This document shows, piece by piece, positions 17,264 to 23,932 of a DNA stretch of 64,000 nt. The notes under the pieces are model-generated. The model saw nothing but the letters and a program-made list of their open reading frames with translations. It had not been told where the DNA came from and ran no database searches. Position numbers and translations under genes: made by a program. This DNA comes from Aldehydirespirator sp965116865. GTDB lineage: Bacteria > Actinomycetota > Acidimicrobiia > Acidimicrobiales > Aldehydirespiratoraceae. Location of the stretch: NCBI GenBank assembly GCA_965116865.1, contig OZ220727.1, forward strand, positions 1,178,001-1,242,000, in the 5' to 3' direction. Positions within the stretch are counted from its first letter, which is position 1. Each line of letters begins with the position of its first letter.

Positions 17264-17614
17264 AGCCGCGGCCGACGCACAACTGGGCGATCCCCCGCCG
17301 ACCCAGCGTCGAGGCACCGACCACCCTCGGAATCCTCCTCAAGCCGCGGCCGACACACAACTGGGCGATCCCCCGCCGACCCAGCGTCGAGGCACCGACC
17401 ACCCTCGGAATCCTCCTCAAGCCGCGGCCGACACACAACTGGGCGATCCCCCGCCGACCCAGCGTCGAGGCACCGACCACCCTCGGAATCCTCCTCAAGC
17501 CGCGGCCGACACACAACTGGGCGATCCCCCGCCGACCCAGCGTCGAGGCACCGACCACCCTCGGAATCCTCCTCAAGCCGCGGCCGACACACAACTGGGC
17601 GATCCCCCGCCGAC
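17264..17614. repeat. Direct repeat array, period 78 bp (five copies of A)
   Basis: Five copies of a roughly 40-bp sequence beginning gccgcggccgacacacaact (first at about 17264, then every 78 bp at 17343, 17421, 17499, 17577) alternate with four identical 38-bp segments. It fills the upstream region of the minus-strand hypothetical gene. No gene is seen in this stretch. Confidence 0.9.
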
Positions 17615-17778
17615 CCGGCAGTCAGCCGAGGTTCTGACCGTCGATGAGAACTGTCGGGCGTCGAGGGTGCAGTGATCATTCCCGCTCACCCCCGACCAGG
17701 CCATGGCCGGTTCCAGGGCCGTCTACCGGCGGCACGGCGCCTGAGAATTCGAGCCGTGAAGTAGATTCGAGACGGCAA

Positions 17779-18201
17779 GTGAGACTCAACACCGATTTCT
17801 TGAACCGCTGCGTGCGGACGCTGGCCGCGGCTCTCGACCGCCTCGATGACGTCGAGACCGGCGACGACGACTACGACATCTTCAGGGCGGCCTGCGTCAA
17901 GGAGTTCGAGATCATCCTGGAACAGTGCGGCAGCCTTCTCAGGAAACGCCTCCGGCCCTACTTCTCATCGAACCGCGAGGCCGACTCGCTCGCCTTCAAG
18001 GCCACGTTCCGCGAGGCCGCCCGGCACGGCCTGATCGCAGTGGAGGCGTGCGAGCGGTGGCTGGAGTACCGCGACTGCCGCAACGACACGTCCCACAAGC
18101 ACGGCGAGGCGTTCGCGGAGGCCACGCTGGCGGTGCTTCCGGCGTTCGTGGCCGACGCCCGCCGGATCGCCGCCGTCGTCGGGGAACCCTTCGATGACTG
18201 A
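17779..18201 (+). CDS. HEPN-domain toxin of a HEPN-MNT module
   Basis: 140 aa from GTG 17779 (VRLNTDFLNRCV). An all-helical small protein related to HI0074-type nucleotidyltransferase-binding proteins, carrying the HEPN ribonuclease motif Rx4H in YRDCRNDTSH. HEPN proteins of this kind act as RNases held in check by the MNT partner, which overlaps it by 8 bp downstream. A longer frame extends upstream, but the family similarity begins at the GTG. Confidence 0.8.
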   Translation: MRLNTDFLNRCVRTLAAALDRLDDVETGDDDYDIFRAACVKEFEIILEQCGSLLRKRLRPYFSSNREADSLAFKATFREAARHGLIAVEACERWLEYRDCRNDTSHKHGEAFAEATLAVLPAFVADARRIAAVVGEPFDD

Positions 18202-18538
18202 CCGGCTGGATCTTCGCTGCCGCCACCGCCGACGGGTCGAGGCGCTGCTCGCGGCCCATGTGCCCGACACCGAAGTGTGGGCCTACGGCAGCCGTGTCAA
18301 CGGCGGAGGCCACGAGGCAAGCGACTTGGACCTCGTGCTGCGCGGCCCTAACCTCGGCCCGATCCCCCGCGGGCGCATGGCCCGGCTCGATACCGCTCTC
18401 GAACAGTCCAACATTCCCATCGTGGTGCAGACCCTCGACTGGGCAAGGCTGCCGCAGAGCTTCCGCGACGAGATCGAGAAGCAGTACGTGGTCCTACGCG
18501 CGGCGCCTCAGCCCAGCCCCGACCGACAGGCAGAATGA
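18194..18538 (+). CDS. MNT-type nucleotidyltransferase antitoxin
   Basis: 114 aa. The minimal nucleotidyltransferase fold shows YGSRVNGGGHEASDLDLV, the GSx(n)DxD active-site pattern of pol-beta-like enzymes. In HEPN-MNT pairs such enzymes neutralise the HEPN toxin by adding AMP. The gene overlaps the HEPN gene by 8 bp, so the two are translationally coupled. Confidence 0.85.
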   Translation: MTDRLDLRCRHRRRVEALLAAHVPDTEVWAYGSRVNGGGHEASDLDLVLRGPNLGPIPRGRMARLDTALEQSNIPIVVQTLDWARLPQSFRDEIEKQYVVLRAAPQPSPDRQAE

Positions 18539-18554
18539 GCCGCGGCGGCGAACT

Positions 18555-18665
18555 GCACCGCCAGAGGCTCGACACCGGAGCCTGCGACGTCGGCGAGCCG
18601 TCCGGGACCGACTATGCGGCCTTGACAACGCACCGCCAGAGGCTCACACCGGAGCCTGCGACGTC
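18555..18665. repeat. A-X-A unit (37 + 38 + 36 bp)
   Basis: gcaccgccagaggctc...gcgacgtc at 18555-18591 recurs at 18630-18665 with one base deleted, around 38 unrelated bases (period 75). It sits just downstream of the MNT stop codon. Confidence 0.9.
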
Positions 18666-18756
18666 ATCTGACAGCGTCGACGAGCAGCACCTCAGGAGTT
18701 CCCTCGCCGTCTGGCTCGTGCGCGTCCGCGACGGCGCCGACCCCGACCCGGTCGCC

Positions 18757-18912
18757 GCCACACGCTTCGCGGACGTGTCCGCCGACCATCCCCACGCCGC
18801 GTTCATAGAACGCTTCGCTCAACTCGAAGTCACCGAAGGCTGCCGCGACGGCACCCGCTACTGCCCCGACGACACCGTCACCCGTGCCCAGATGGCGAGC
18901 TTCCTGCACCGT
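18757..18912 (+). pseudogene. S-layer-homology (SLH) domain fragment
   Basis: TRFADVSADHPHAAFIERFA...EGCRDGTRYCPDDTVTRAQMASFLHRA is one complete SLH-type repeat of the actinomycete form (FxDV...I..L...G.t.GC...FCP...vTRAQMAxFL.RA). No signal peptide or other repeats surround it, so it is a relic of a cell-surface protein gene. Confidence 0.7.
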
Positions 18913-19018
18913 GCCCGGACCCTGAAACTCCTCGAGCTCGACGACGCGCCCGCGCTGGAGGTGCTCCGAGCCGACCCGCACCTGGTGGGCACCTACCCGC
19001 CGCCGGTGGTCATAATGG

Positions 19019-19107
19019 CAGCGCCTCCCCGCGGTGTTCGACGCCGTGAGACGGGCCGTGGACGACGACCGCTCCCCGGGGCGGTTCCTCATCACCGGCT
19101 CAACCTC
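19019..19107 (+). pseudogene. Fragment of an AAA ATPase of the DUF4143 type
   Basis: The frame QRLPAVFDAVRRAVDDDRS...GRFLITGSTS corresponds to the region after Walker B through the sensor GS motif in DUF4143-type ATPases (compare FILTGSAV in the intact gene at 20505-21797). No P-loop or C-terminal part is present. Confidence 0.65.
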
Positions 19108-19265
19108 GCCCAAGCGGCCTCCGACCACCACTCTTCACGGCTGAGCCGATGCACGGCTTCGGCCACGACATCGAGCATGGTCGTGCCCCGCTGCTGAGCC
19201 AAGCGAGAAATCTCGTCCCTCAACTCGACGGGGACCCGCAACGCAGTAGTCTCAGAAAGCGCCAT
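19092..19265 (-). CDS. Ribbon-helix-helix antitoxin-like protein, apparently orphan
   Basis: 57 aa from ATG 19265. TALRVPVELRDEISRLAQQRG looks like a ribbon-helix-helix beta strand and first helix as in VapB/CopG-like antitoxins; the C-terminus is Trp-rich. No toxin gene follows it on the minus strand; decayed fragments lie there instead. It may be what remains of a toxin-antitoxin pair. Confidence 0.6.
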   Translation of the reverse strand: MALSETTALRVPVELRDEISRLAQQRGTTMLDVVAEAVHRLSREEWWSEAAWARLSR

Positions 19266-19416
19266 ATTTGTAGCCCAACAAAGCAACTCCATGCACCCTA
19301 GTGCTGTGTCGTCGAAATGGCTAGGGCAGCGCAGCAGGACCGAGACCCTGCTTGGGAGCGCTCCGGACACCCCGATTATTTCAGCGACGGACCCCTAGCT
19401 GGTAGCAATTCTACTG

Positions 19417-19428
19417 CTACTATAGTAG
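19417..19428. promoter_or_regulatory. Palindromic operator in the mazE promoter
   Basis: ctactatagtag is a perfect 12-bp palindrome 10 bp before ATG 19439, in an AT-rich island unusual for this genome. It overlaps a TATAGT box (19421-19426), and a second TATAAT lies at 19432-19437. This is the place an autoregulating antitoxin would bind. Confidence 0.5.
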
Positions 19429-19438
19429 TATTATAATT

Positions 19439-19663
19439 ATGAAAATCAGTGTGAGCATTCCTGAGGGCGATGTCGAGTTCCTGGACGACTACGCCGCGAC
19501 CCATGGCATGGCGTCCCGGTCGGCAGCACTGCAACGGGCGATACGGCTGCTACGGGCCAACGAACTGTCGCGGCACTACGCGGCAGCCTTCGCCGAATGG
19601 GCTGACGACGCCGACAGCCGCGTGTGGGATGACGCCGTCGCCGACGGGCTGAGTGGAGACTGA
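19439..19663 (+). CDS. mazE: MazE/ParD-like ribbon-helix-helix antitoxin
   Basis: 74 aa. MKISVSIPEGDVEFLDDYAA is a ribbon-helix-helix start (beta strand plus helix), followed by a helical tail rich in Ala, Trp and Asp that would wrap the toxin. It overlaps the toxin gene by one base (TGATG). It binds DNA and neutralises MazF. The upstream palindrome suggests autoregulation. Confidence 0.85.
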   Translation: MKISVSIPEGDVEFLDDYAATHGMASRSAALQRAIRLLRANELSRHYAAAFAEWADDADSRVWDDAVADGLSGD

Positions 19664-20010
19664 TGCGACGGGGCGAGATCCGCATCGTCGGGCTGGACCC
19701 GGTGGTGGGCACCGAGTCGGCCCGGACCCGTCCCGCGGTGGTCGTCAGCAACGACGGCGCCAACACGATCGCGGCTCTGCTGGGGCAGGGCGTCGTGACG
19801 GTCGTCCCGGTGACTTCCAACACCGAGGTGATCCACCCCTTCCAAGTGATGCTGGCCGCGTCCAGCACCGGCCTCAGGCTCGACTCGAAGGCCCAGGTCG
19901 AGCAGATCAGATCTGTAGACGTGAAGCGGATCGGCGACACGGTCGGCCTGGTGCCGCTCGATCTCATGGCGCAAATCGAAGACGCCATGCGACTGCATCT
20001 GGAACTCTGA
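19663..20010 (+). CDS. mazF: MazF/PemK-type mRNA interferase toxin
   Basis: 115 aa. The PemK-like fold begins MRRGEIRIVGLDPVVGTE and includes RPAVVVSND and VVPVTSN, as in MazF endoribonucleases. The family's catalytic Arg and Ser/Thr positions (RPAVVVSN, PVTSN) are kept. The ATG overlaps the antitoxin's TGA. Full length. Confidence 0.9.
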   Translation: MRRGEIRIVGLDPVVGTESARTRPAVVVSNDGANTIAALLGQGVVTVVPVTSNTEVIHPFQVMLAASSTGLRLDSKAQVEQIRSVDVKRIGDTVGLVPLDLMAQIEDAMRLHLEL

Positions 20011-20504
20011 CATCCGGCCCGGCAGCCGGCCGGAGCGCGAAGTGTCTGAGTTCGCCGCGGCCCGCCGTTCGATGACGACTCGCCGGGCGCCGACAACGAG
20101 CACCGCGAGCCAGCACCGTTCCGAACTCACAAACCCCGCAACACAAAAACACCGCCCCCCGACGCCGAACACGCGCTACTCCGGCCCAGCTGGAAGCTGC
20201 TCGACACCCTCACCCCGACCTGAACGCGGAAAGCCTGTAATCGTCGATGAACTCGCCCAGTGACCGAGCCTCCACGCCGACCAAGCGCTCACAGCGACGC
20301 CACGGCTCCAGAAGACTCTGCCACATTTTTCCTTTCTAAAAGGAGAAAATATCAGTGAATTGTCCTTTTCAAGAGGAGAAGTTTCTGCCATGGTGCGGTC
20401 CGGCAGCAGAGCGGATGCTTCGGATGGGACGTGTTGACTTGTAGCGAATTGCATTCGATCGCCGGCTTGAGGCAGCGCGCCGCTGCCCCGTGACGACAGT
20501 CGTC
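20011..20504. other. 494-bp gap with two operator-like inverted repeats
   Basis: No secure gene. Two similar imperfect palindromes, cctttctaaaagg (20331-20343) and tccttttcaagagga (20363-20377), lie about 33 bp apart (three helical turns) in an AT-rich patch. A minus-strand frame from ATG 20391 (MAETSPLEKDNSLIF...) crosses both with repeated SP(L/F)-K codons; it may be a short gene or remnant but matches nothing known to me. Confidence 0.4.
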
Positions 20505-21797
20505 TCAGGGTGCCAGGGCGGTGATGGGGGCCACTGCCACGCCGTCGGGGCGCTCGTAGGCGTATCCGCCGGCGGTGACGACGAGCAGTTTGGCCGGCTC
20601 GCCCGCCTTGTCGAGGTTCACCTTGTTGCGCAGCCGCAGAAGCGCGGCCGCGGCGTCATCGGGGCCGCGGCCGCCGCCGAGCTTGATCTCCGCGGCGATC
20701 CACCGCCCGTCGGAGCGTTCGAGGACGGCGTCCACCTCCAGTCCGGTGTTGTCGCGGTAGTAGTGGATGCTCGCGTCGTTGGCCTCGGCGTACACCCGCA
20801 GGTCGCGCACCGCCAAGGCTTCGAACAGTGCGCCGAACCCCCTCGGGTCGGCCATGAGCCGGGCCCGGTTGGACCGCAGGGCCGCCACCGCCAGCGACGG
20901 GTCCACCAGGTAGCGCTTCGGTGTGGCCGCGATGTGAGCCCGGGACCGCAGATCGGCGGGCCACGGGGTGAGATGCTCCAGGACGAACAGCTGCTCCAGG
21001 GCCGACAGGTAGGCGGCCACCGTCCTCGGGTCCGCGGGGCGGACCGTGTCCATGTCGGCCGCGAGGACCCTTCGTGAGGCGCTGGTGGCGATGTTGCGGG
21101 CCAGCGACTCCAGCAGCCGAGCCACGCCCGCAGGGTCGCGGCGGGCCCGGTCGACGTACTCGATGTCGGCCTTGCACAGGTCGGCCAGATAGTCGCGCAG
21201 CACCTGCTGGGCCCCGGCGCCGTCGGCAGTCACCAGCGCGGGCCAGCCGCCCCGGCACACCAGCTCGTAGACGTCGGGCTCGTCGCCGATCGCGGGCGCC
21301 GACACCTCCCCGGAGCCGAACAGGGCGCCCAGCGACACGGCCCCGGACGACTCGCCGGACTCGAACAGCGTCATGGGCCGCATCCGCACCCTGCGCACCC
21401 GCCCCGCCCCGGTGTGGCGGGTGTGGCTGTCGGGCGGCACCGCCGAGCCGGTGAGGATGAACTGCCCCGGCCGTCCGATCTCGTCGCAGGCCCGCCGCAT
21501 CGGGTTCCAGATGCCCGGCGACAGGTGGTACTCGTCGATGAGCCGGGGCCGCTCGCCCTCTAGCAGCAGCCTCCTGGCCATTGCCGAGGTGAGAGCTGCC
21601 GACTCCTCGGCGTCGATCAGCACGGCGCTGCGGGCCGCGTTGCCTCCCGTCCAGGTCTTGCCGCAGGCCCGCGGGCCCTCGACGAGCACCGCCGGGGCAG
21701 CCCCGAGGGCCTGAGCGAGAAGTGCGTCCGCGATCCGGGGCCGGTACCGCCCGCGGATCGTCATCAAGAGAGGATGCTCGCCCATCGCGCTGTCCAC
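20505..21797 (-). CDS. AAA ATPase with DUF4143 C-terminal domain
   Basis: 430 aa. The P-loop is VLVEGPRACGKTW, Walker B is RPRLIDEYHL, and FILTGSAV is the sensor region. The C-terminal DUF4143 part ends with GLEVDAVLE...WIAAEIKL, a restriction-nuclease-like D...ExK pattern that may or may not be active. Such ATPases are common in accessory regions and their role is unsettled. The start is GTG 21797, 6 nt after a TACATT box. Convergent with MazF; decayed fragments of a relative are nearby at 19019. Confidence 0.85.
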   Translation of the reverse strand: MDSAMGEHPLLMTIRGRYRPRIADALLAQALGAAPAVLVEGPRACGKTWTGGNAARSAVLIDAEESAALTSAMARRLLLEGERPRLIDEYHLSPGIWNPMRRACDEIGRPGQFILTGSAVPPDSHTRHTGAGRVRRVRMRPMTLFESGESSGAVSLGALFGSGEVSAPAIGDEPDVYELVCRGGWPALVTADGAGAQQVLRDYLADLCKADIEYVDRARRDPAGVARLLESLARNIATSASRRVLAADMDTVRPADPRTVAAYLSALEQLFVLEHLTPWPADLRSRAHIAATPKRYLVDPSLAVAALRSNRARLMADPRGFGALFEALAVRDLRVYAEANDASIHYYRDNTGLEVDAVLERSDGRWIAAEIKLGGGRGPDDAAAALLRLRNKVNLDKAGEPAKLLVVTAGGYAYERPDGVAVAPITALAP

Positions 21798-21803
21798 AAA
21801 ATC

Positions 21804-21809
21804 AATGTA
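21804..21809 (-). promoter_or_regulatory. -10 box of the DUF4143 ATPase gene, leaderless
   Basis: TACATT (minus strand) ends 6 nt before GTG 21797. Two atttgata direct repeats lie just upstream in an AT-rich patch and could bind a regulator. Confidence 0.5.
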
Positions 21810-22049
21810 TCAAATTTGAGCTGTACAATGCACTAATATCAAATGCCGCAATGCATGAATGCTCGCCCGTGAGATTCTGCTCGAGAAGGACGGCCCGGCT
21901 GGAATTGTCTCTTGCGGAACGGAGACCGCGCAGGAGGCGAGCGGGCCCGCCGTGCGCGGCCGGCGCCGCAGGACACCATTGATCGCGGGCCGCGCAGGCG
22001 ACGGAGCCGCCCGCCTGAACCGGAACCGCTCGCCTGTGCGCTCGGCCGA

Positions 22050-22475
22050 TCAGAGCGGGTTGCGCCAGCGCAGCCCCGGGAAGCGAGCGAAGTCGCTGTC
22101 GTTGGAGTGGACTTCGGCTTGGTGCTCGACGGCCAGCGCGGCGATGTGAGTGTCCGTGACGAGGTTGCCCCCCACGCCGGCGGCAGTCAGCATGCTTCGG
22201 AAGACAGCGATGTGCTGCGTGCCCGGGTTCAGCGGTGTGACGCCGGGCGACCGGAACCATTCGGCCACGAGGTCGACGGCGTGCTCCGGAGCCGCCGGCG
22301 CGTCCATGACACTGGGATGGGTGAGCAGCCGCACGAACCCGGCAGCCACGAGCCACGGAACCCCCACTCGCTCAGTTCCGTTCACCGCGTCCTCCCACCA
22401 CCGGCGCGCCGGTCCGTGCAACCGCGCACCGGTGCTGTGTGCGTAGACGAGCAAGTTCAGGTCTGGGACGATCAA
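22050..22475 (-). CDS. vapC: VapC-type PIN-domain toxin
   Basis: 141 aa. PDLNLLVYAHSTGARLHG gives the first acidic residue of the PIN active site, LVTDTHIAALAVEHQ the third set, and VHSNDSDFARFPGLRW the fourth, as in tRNA/rRNA-cleaving VapC toxins. The TTG start 22475 overlaps the antitoxin's stop (TTGA), the same arrangement as the VapBC pair at 37.5-38.1 kb. Confidence 0.88.
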   Translation of the reverse strand: MIVPDLNLLVYAHSTGARLHGPARRWWEDAVNGTERVGVPWLVAAGFVRLLTHPSVMDAPAAPEHAVDLVAEWFRSPGVTPLNPGTQHIAVFRSMLTAAGVGGNLVTDTHIAALAVEHQAEVHSNDSDFARFPGLRWRNPL

Positions 22476-22729
22476 TGTGGCGGCGAGCCCGTGAAGCCGG
22501 CAGCCTCGAGCGAGTCGTTGACCTGGTTCAGCCGCAACGGATCGACGCCGGGCCTGAAACCGCTGTCGTGGCACCTGACCACATAGTCGGGCCTCGGCTC
22601 TGCCGGCACAGGGGACAGACCCCGCCGCAGAGTGTCGTTGACGACCTTCTTGAACGGCTCCCCCGCCAGTTGGGCCTGCTCCTTCAGAGCCGCGGCCAAG
22701 TCGTCGTCGAGAGTCAACGTTGTACGCAT
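22472..22729 (-). CDS. vapB: VapB-type antitoxin
   Basis: 85 aa from ATG 22729. MRTTLTLDDDLAAALKEQA is a ribbon-helix-helix DNA-binding start, followed by a C-terminal tail (DPLRLNQVNDSLE) of the kind that covers the VapC active site. A TACGAT box lies 6 nt before the ATG. A longer upstream frame was discarded because the domain starts here. Confidence 0.85.
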   Translation of the reverse strand: MRTTLTLDDDLAAALKEQAQLAGEPFKKVVNDTLRRGLSPVPAEPRPDYVVRCHDSGFRPGVDPLRLNQVNDSLEAAGFTGSPPH

Positions 22730-22735
22730 CAAGAC

Positions 22736-22741
22736 ATCGTA
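22736..22741 (-). promoter_or_regulatory. -10 box of vapB, leaderless
   Basis: TACGAT on the minus strand, 6 nt before ATG 22729. No Shine-Dalgarno sequence. Confidence 0.5.
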
Positions 22742-22801
22742 GCACCTTCTTTGAATGATGCCTTGACGCTCCGCCTCGATCGCAGCAGGCCCTCGATGCT
22801 C

Positions 22802-22890
22802 GGAAGACCCCCGCGTGGGCGGCGCCTCAGACGGTCCACCTCCTCGCAGACCCGGCGCTTGGGGAAGACCCCCGCGTGGGCGGCGCCTCA
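22802..22890. repeat. A-X-A unit (28 + 33 + 28 bp) at the edge of a larger array
   Basis: ggaagacccccgcgtgggcg... (28 bp) at 22802-22829 recurs at 22863-22890, around 33 bases that differ from the spacer of the adjoining array. Period 61, the shorter class. Confidence 0.9.
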
Positions 22891-23347
22891 CCCCCGGATC
22901 CGTCGCAGCGCCTCTGTCGCGTTCATCGGCAAAGCGGTCCGCACCCGCGTGGGCGGCCCTTCACCCCCGGATCCGTCGCAGCGCCTCTGTCGCGTTCATC
23001 GGCAAAGCGGTCCGCACCCGCGTGGGCGGCCCTTCACCCCCGGATCCGTCGCAGCGCCTCTGTCGCGTTCATCGGCAAAGCGGTCCGCACCCGCGTGGGC
23101 GGCCCTTCACCCCCGGATCCGTCGCAGCGCCTCTGTCGCGTTCATCGGCAAAGCGGTCCGCACCCGCGTGGGCGGCCCTTCACCCCCGGATCCGTCGCAG
23201 CGCCTCTGTCGCGTTCATCGGCAAAGCGGTCCGCACCCGCGTGGGCGGCGCCTCACTCCCGGATCCGTCGCAGCGCCTCTGTCGCGTTCATCGGCAAAGC
23301 GGTCCGTACCCGCGTGGGCGGCCCTTCACCCCCGGATCCGTCGCAGC
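22870..23347. repeat. Direct repeat array, period 73 bp (seven copies of A)
   Basis: Seven copies of a 40-bp sequence starting acccgcgtgggcggcccttc (22870, 22943, 23016, 23089, 23162, 23235, 23308; some with gcgcctca or gcctcact variants) alternate with six near-identical 33-bp segments. The last copy contains the HIT gene's stop codon (23326-23328). A likely reading is one A-X-A event at the gene end, later expanded by unequal crossing-over. Confidence 0.92.
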
Positions 23348-23931
23348 TGGCCAGCCGCCGCCTGGCTCGGCCATGCGGCGGTCAGGCGCTCCCAGCAGTC
23401 CTGGAGGCTCCGGGGCAGGACCCTCACGTCGGCGATGGCGGTCATGAAGTTGGTGTCGGAACGCCAACGGGGCAGCACGTGAATATGGACATGGTCGAAG
23501 ACGCTGGGGCCGGCGCCCTCTCCGAGATTGGCGCCGATGTTCACCCCGTCGGGCGAGAACGCGGCCTTCACCGCGGCCACAGCGTCGTGGACGGTGTCCC
23601 AGAGCTCGCGGCGCTCGCCGGAGTCCAGGCCCTCCAGGTCTCCAACAGCCCGATAGGGCAGGATCAGCAGGTGGCCCGTGGAGTACGGGTAGCGGTTCAG
23701 GATGGCGAAGACCAGTTCGCCCCGATGCACGATGTGGGTCTTGTCGTCGGGCAGGCCCGAGCTGAGGATGGCCTCGAACAGGCTCTTGCCCTCCCCGACG
23801 CCCGGGCCGGTCCCGGCGCCGGGGACCGTGCCCGGGATGGTGCCGGAAGAGTTCACGATCCCGGCGGCGGCCGCCTCCCGGCCCTCCATCATGGCAGGGA
23901 TCCGCCACCCGGCCCAGAGGCGCTCCACCAT
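23326..23931 (-). CDS. HIT-family Ap4A hydrolase/phosphorylase-like protein
   Basis: 201 aa. HVHIHVLPRW is the histidine-triad active site (HxHxHxx) of nucleotide hydrolases and transferases. The gene follows thrS with one base between stop and start, as in Mycobacterium tuberculosis, where Rv2613c is a diadenosine tetraphosphate phosphorylase beside thrS. The likely role is to degrade Ap4A made by aminoacyl-tRNA synthetases. About 35 N-terminal residues (Gly/Thr/Pro-rich) precede the conserved SLFEAIL region. Confidence 0.9.
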   Translation of the reverse strand: MVERLWAGWRIPAMMEGREAAAAGIVNSSGTIPGTVPGAGTGPGVGEGKSLFEAILSSGLPDDKTHIVHRGELVFAILNRYPYSTGHLLILPYRAVGDLEGLDSGERRELWDTVHDAVAAVKAAFSPDGVNIGANLGEGAGPSVFDHVHIHVLPRWRSDTNFMTAIADVRVLPRSLQDCWERLTAAWPSQAAAGQLRRIRG

Positions 23932-23932
23932 G

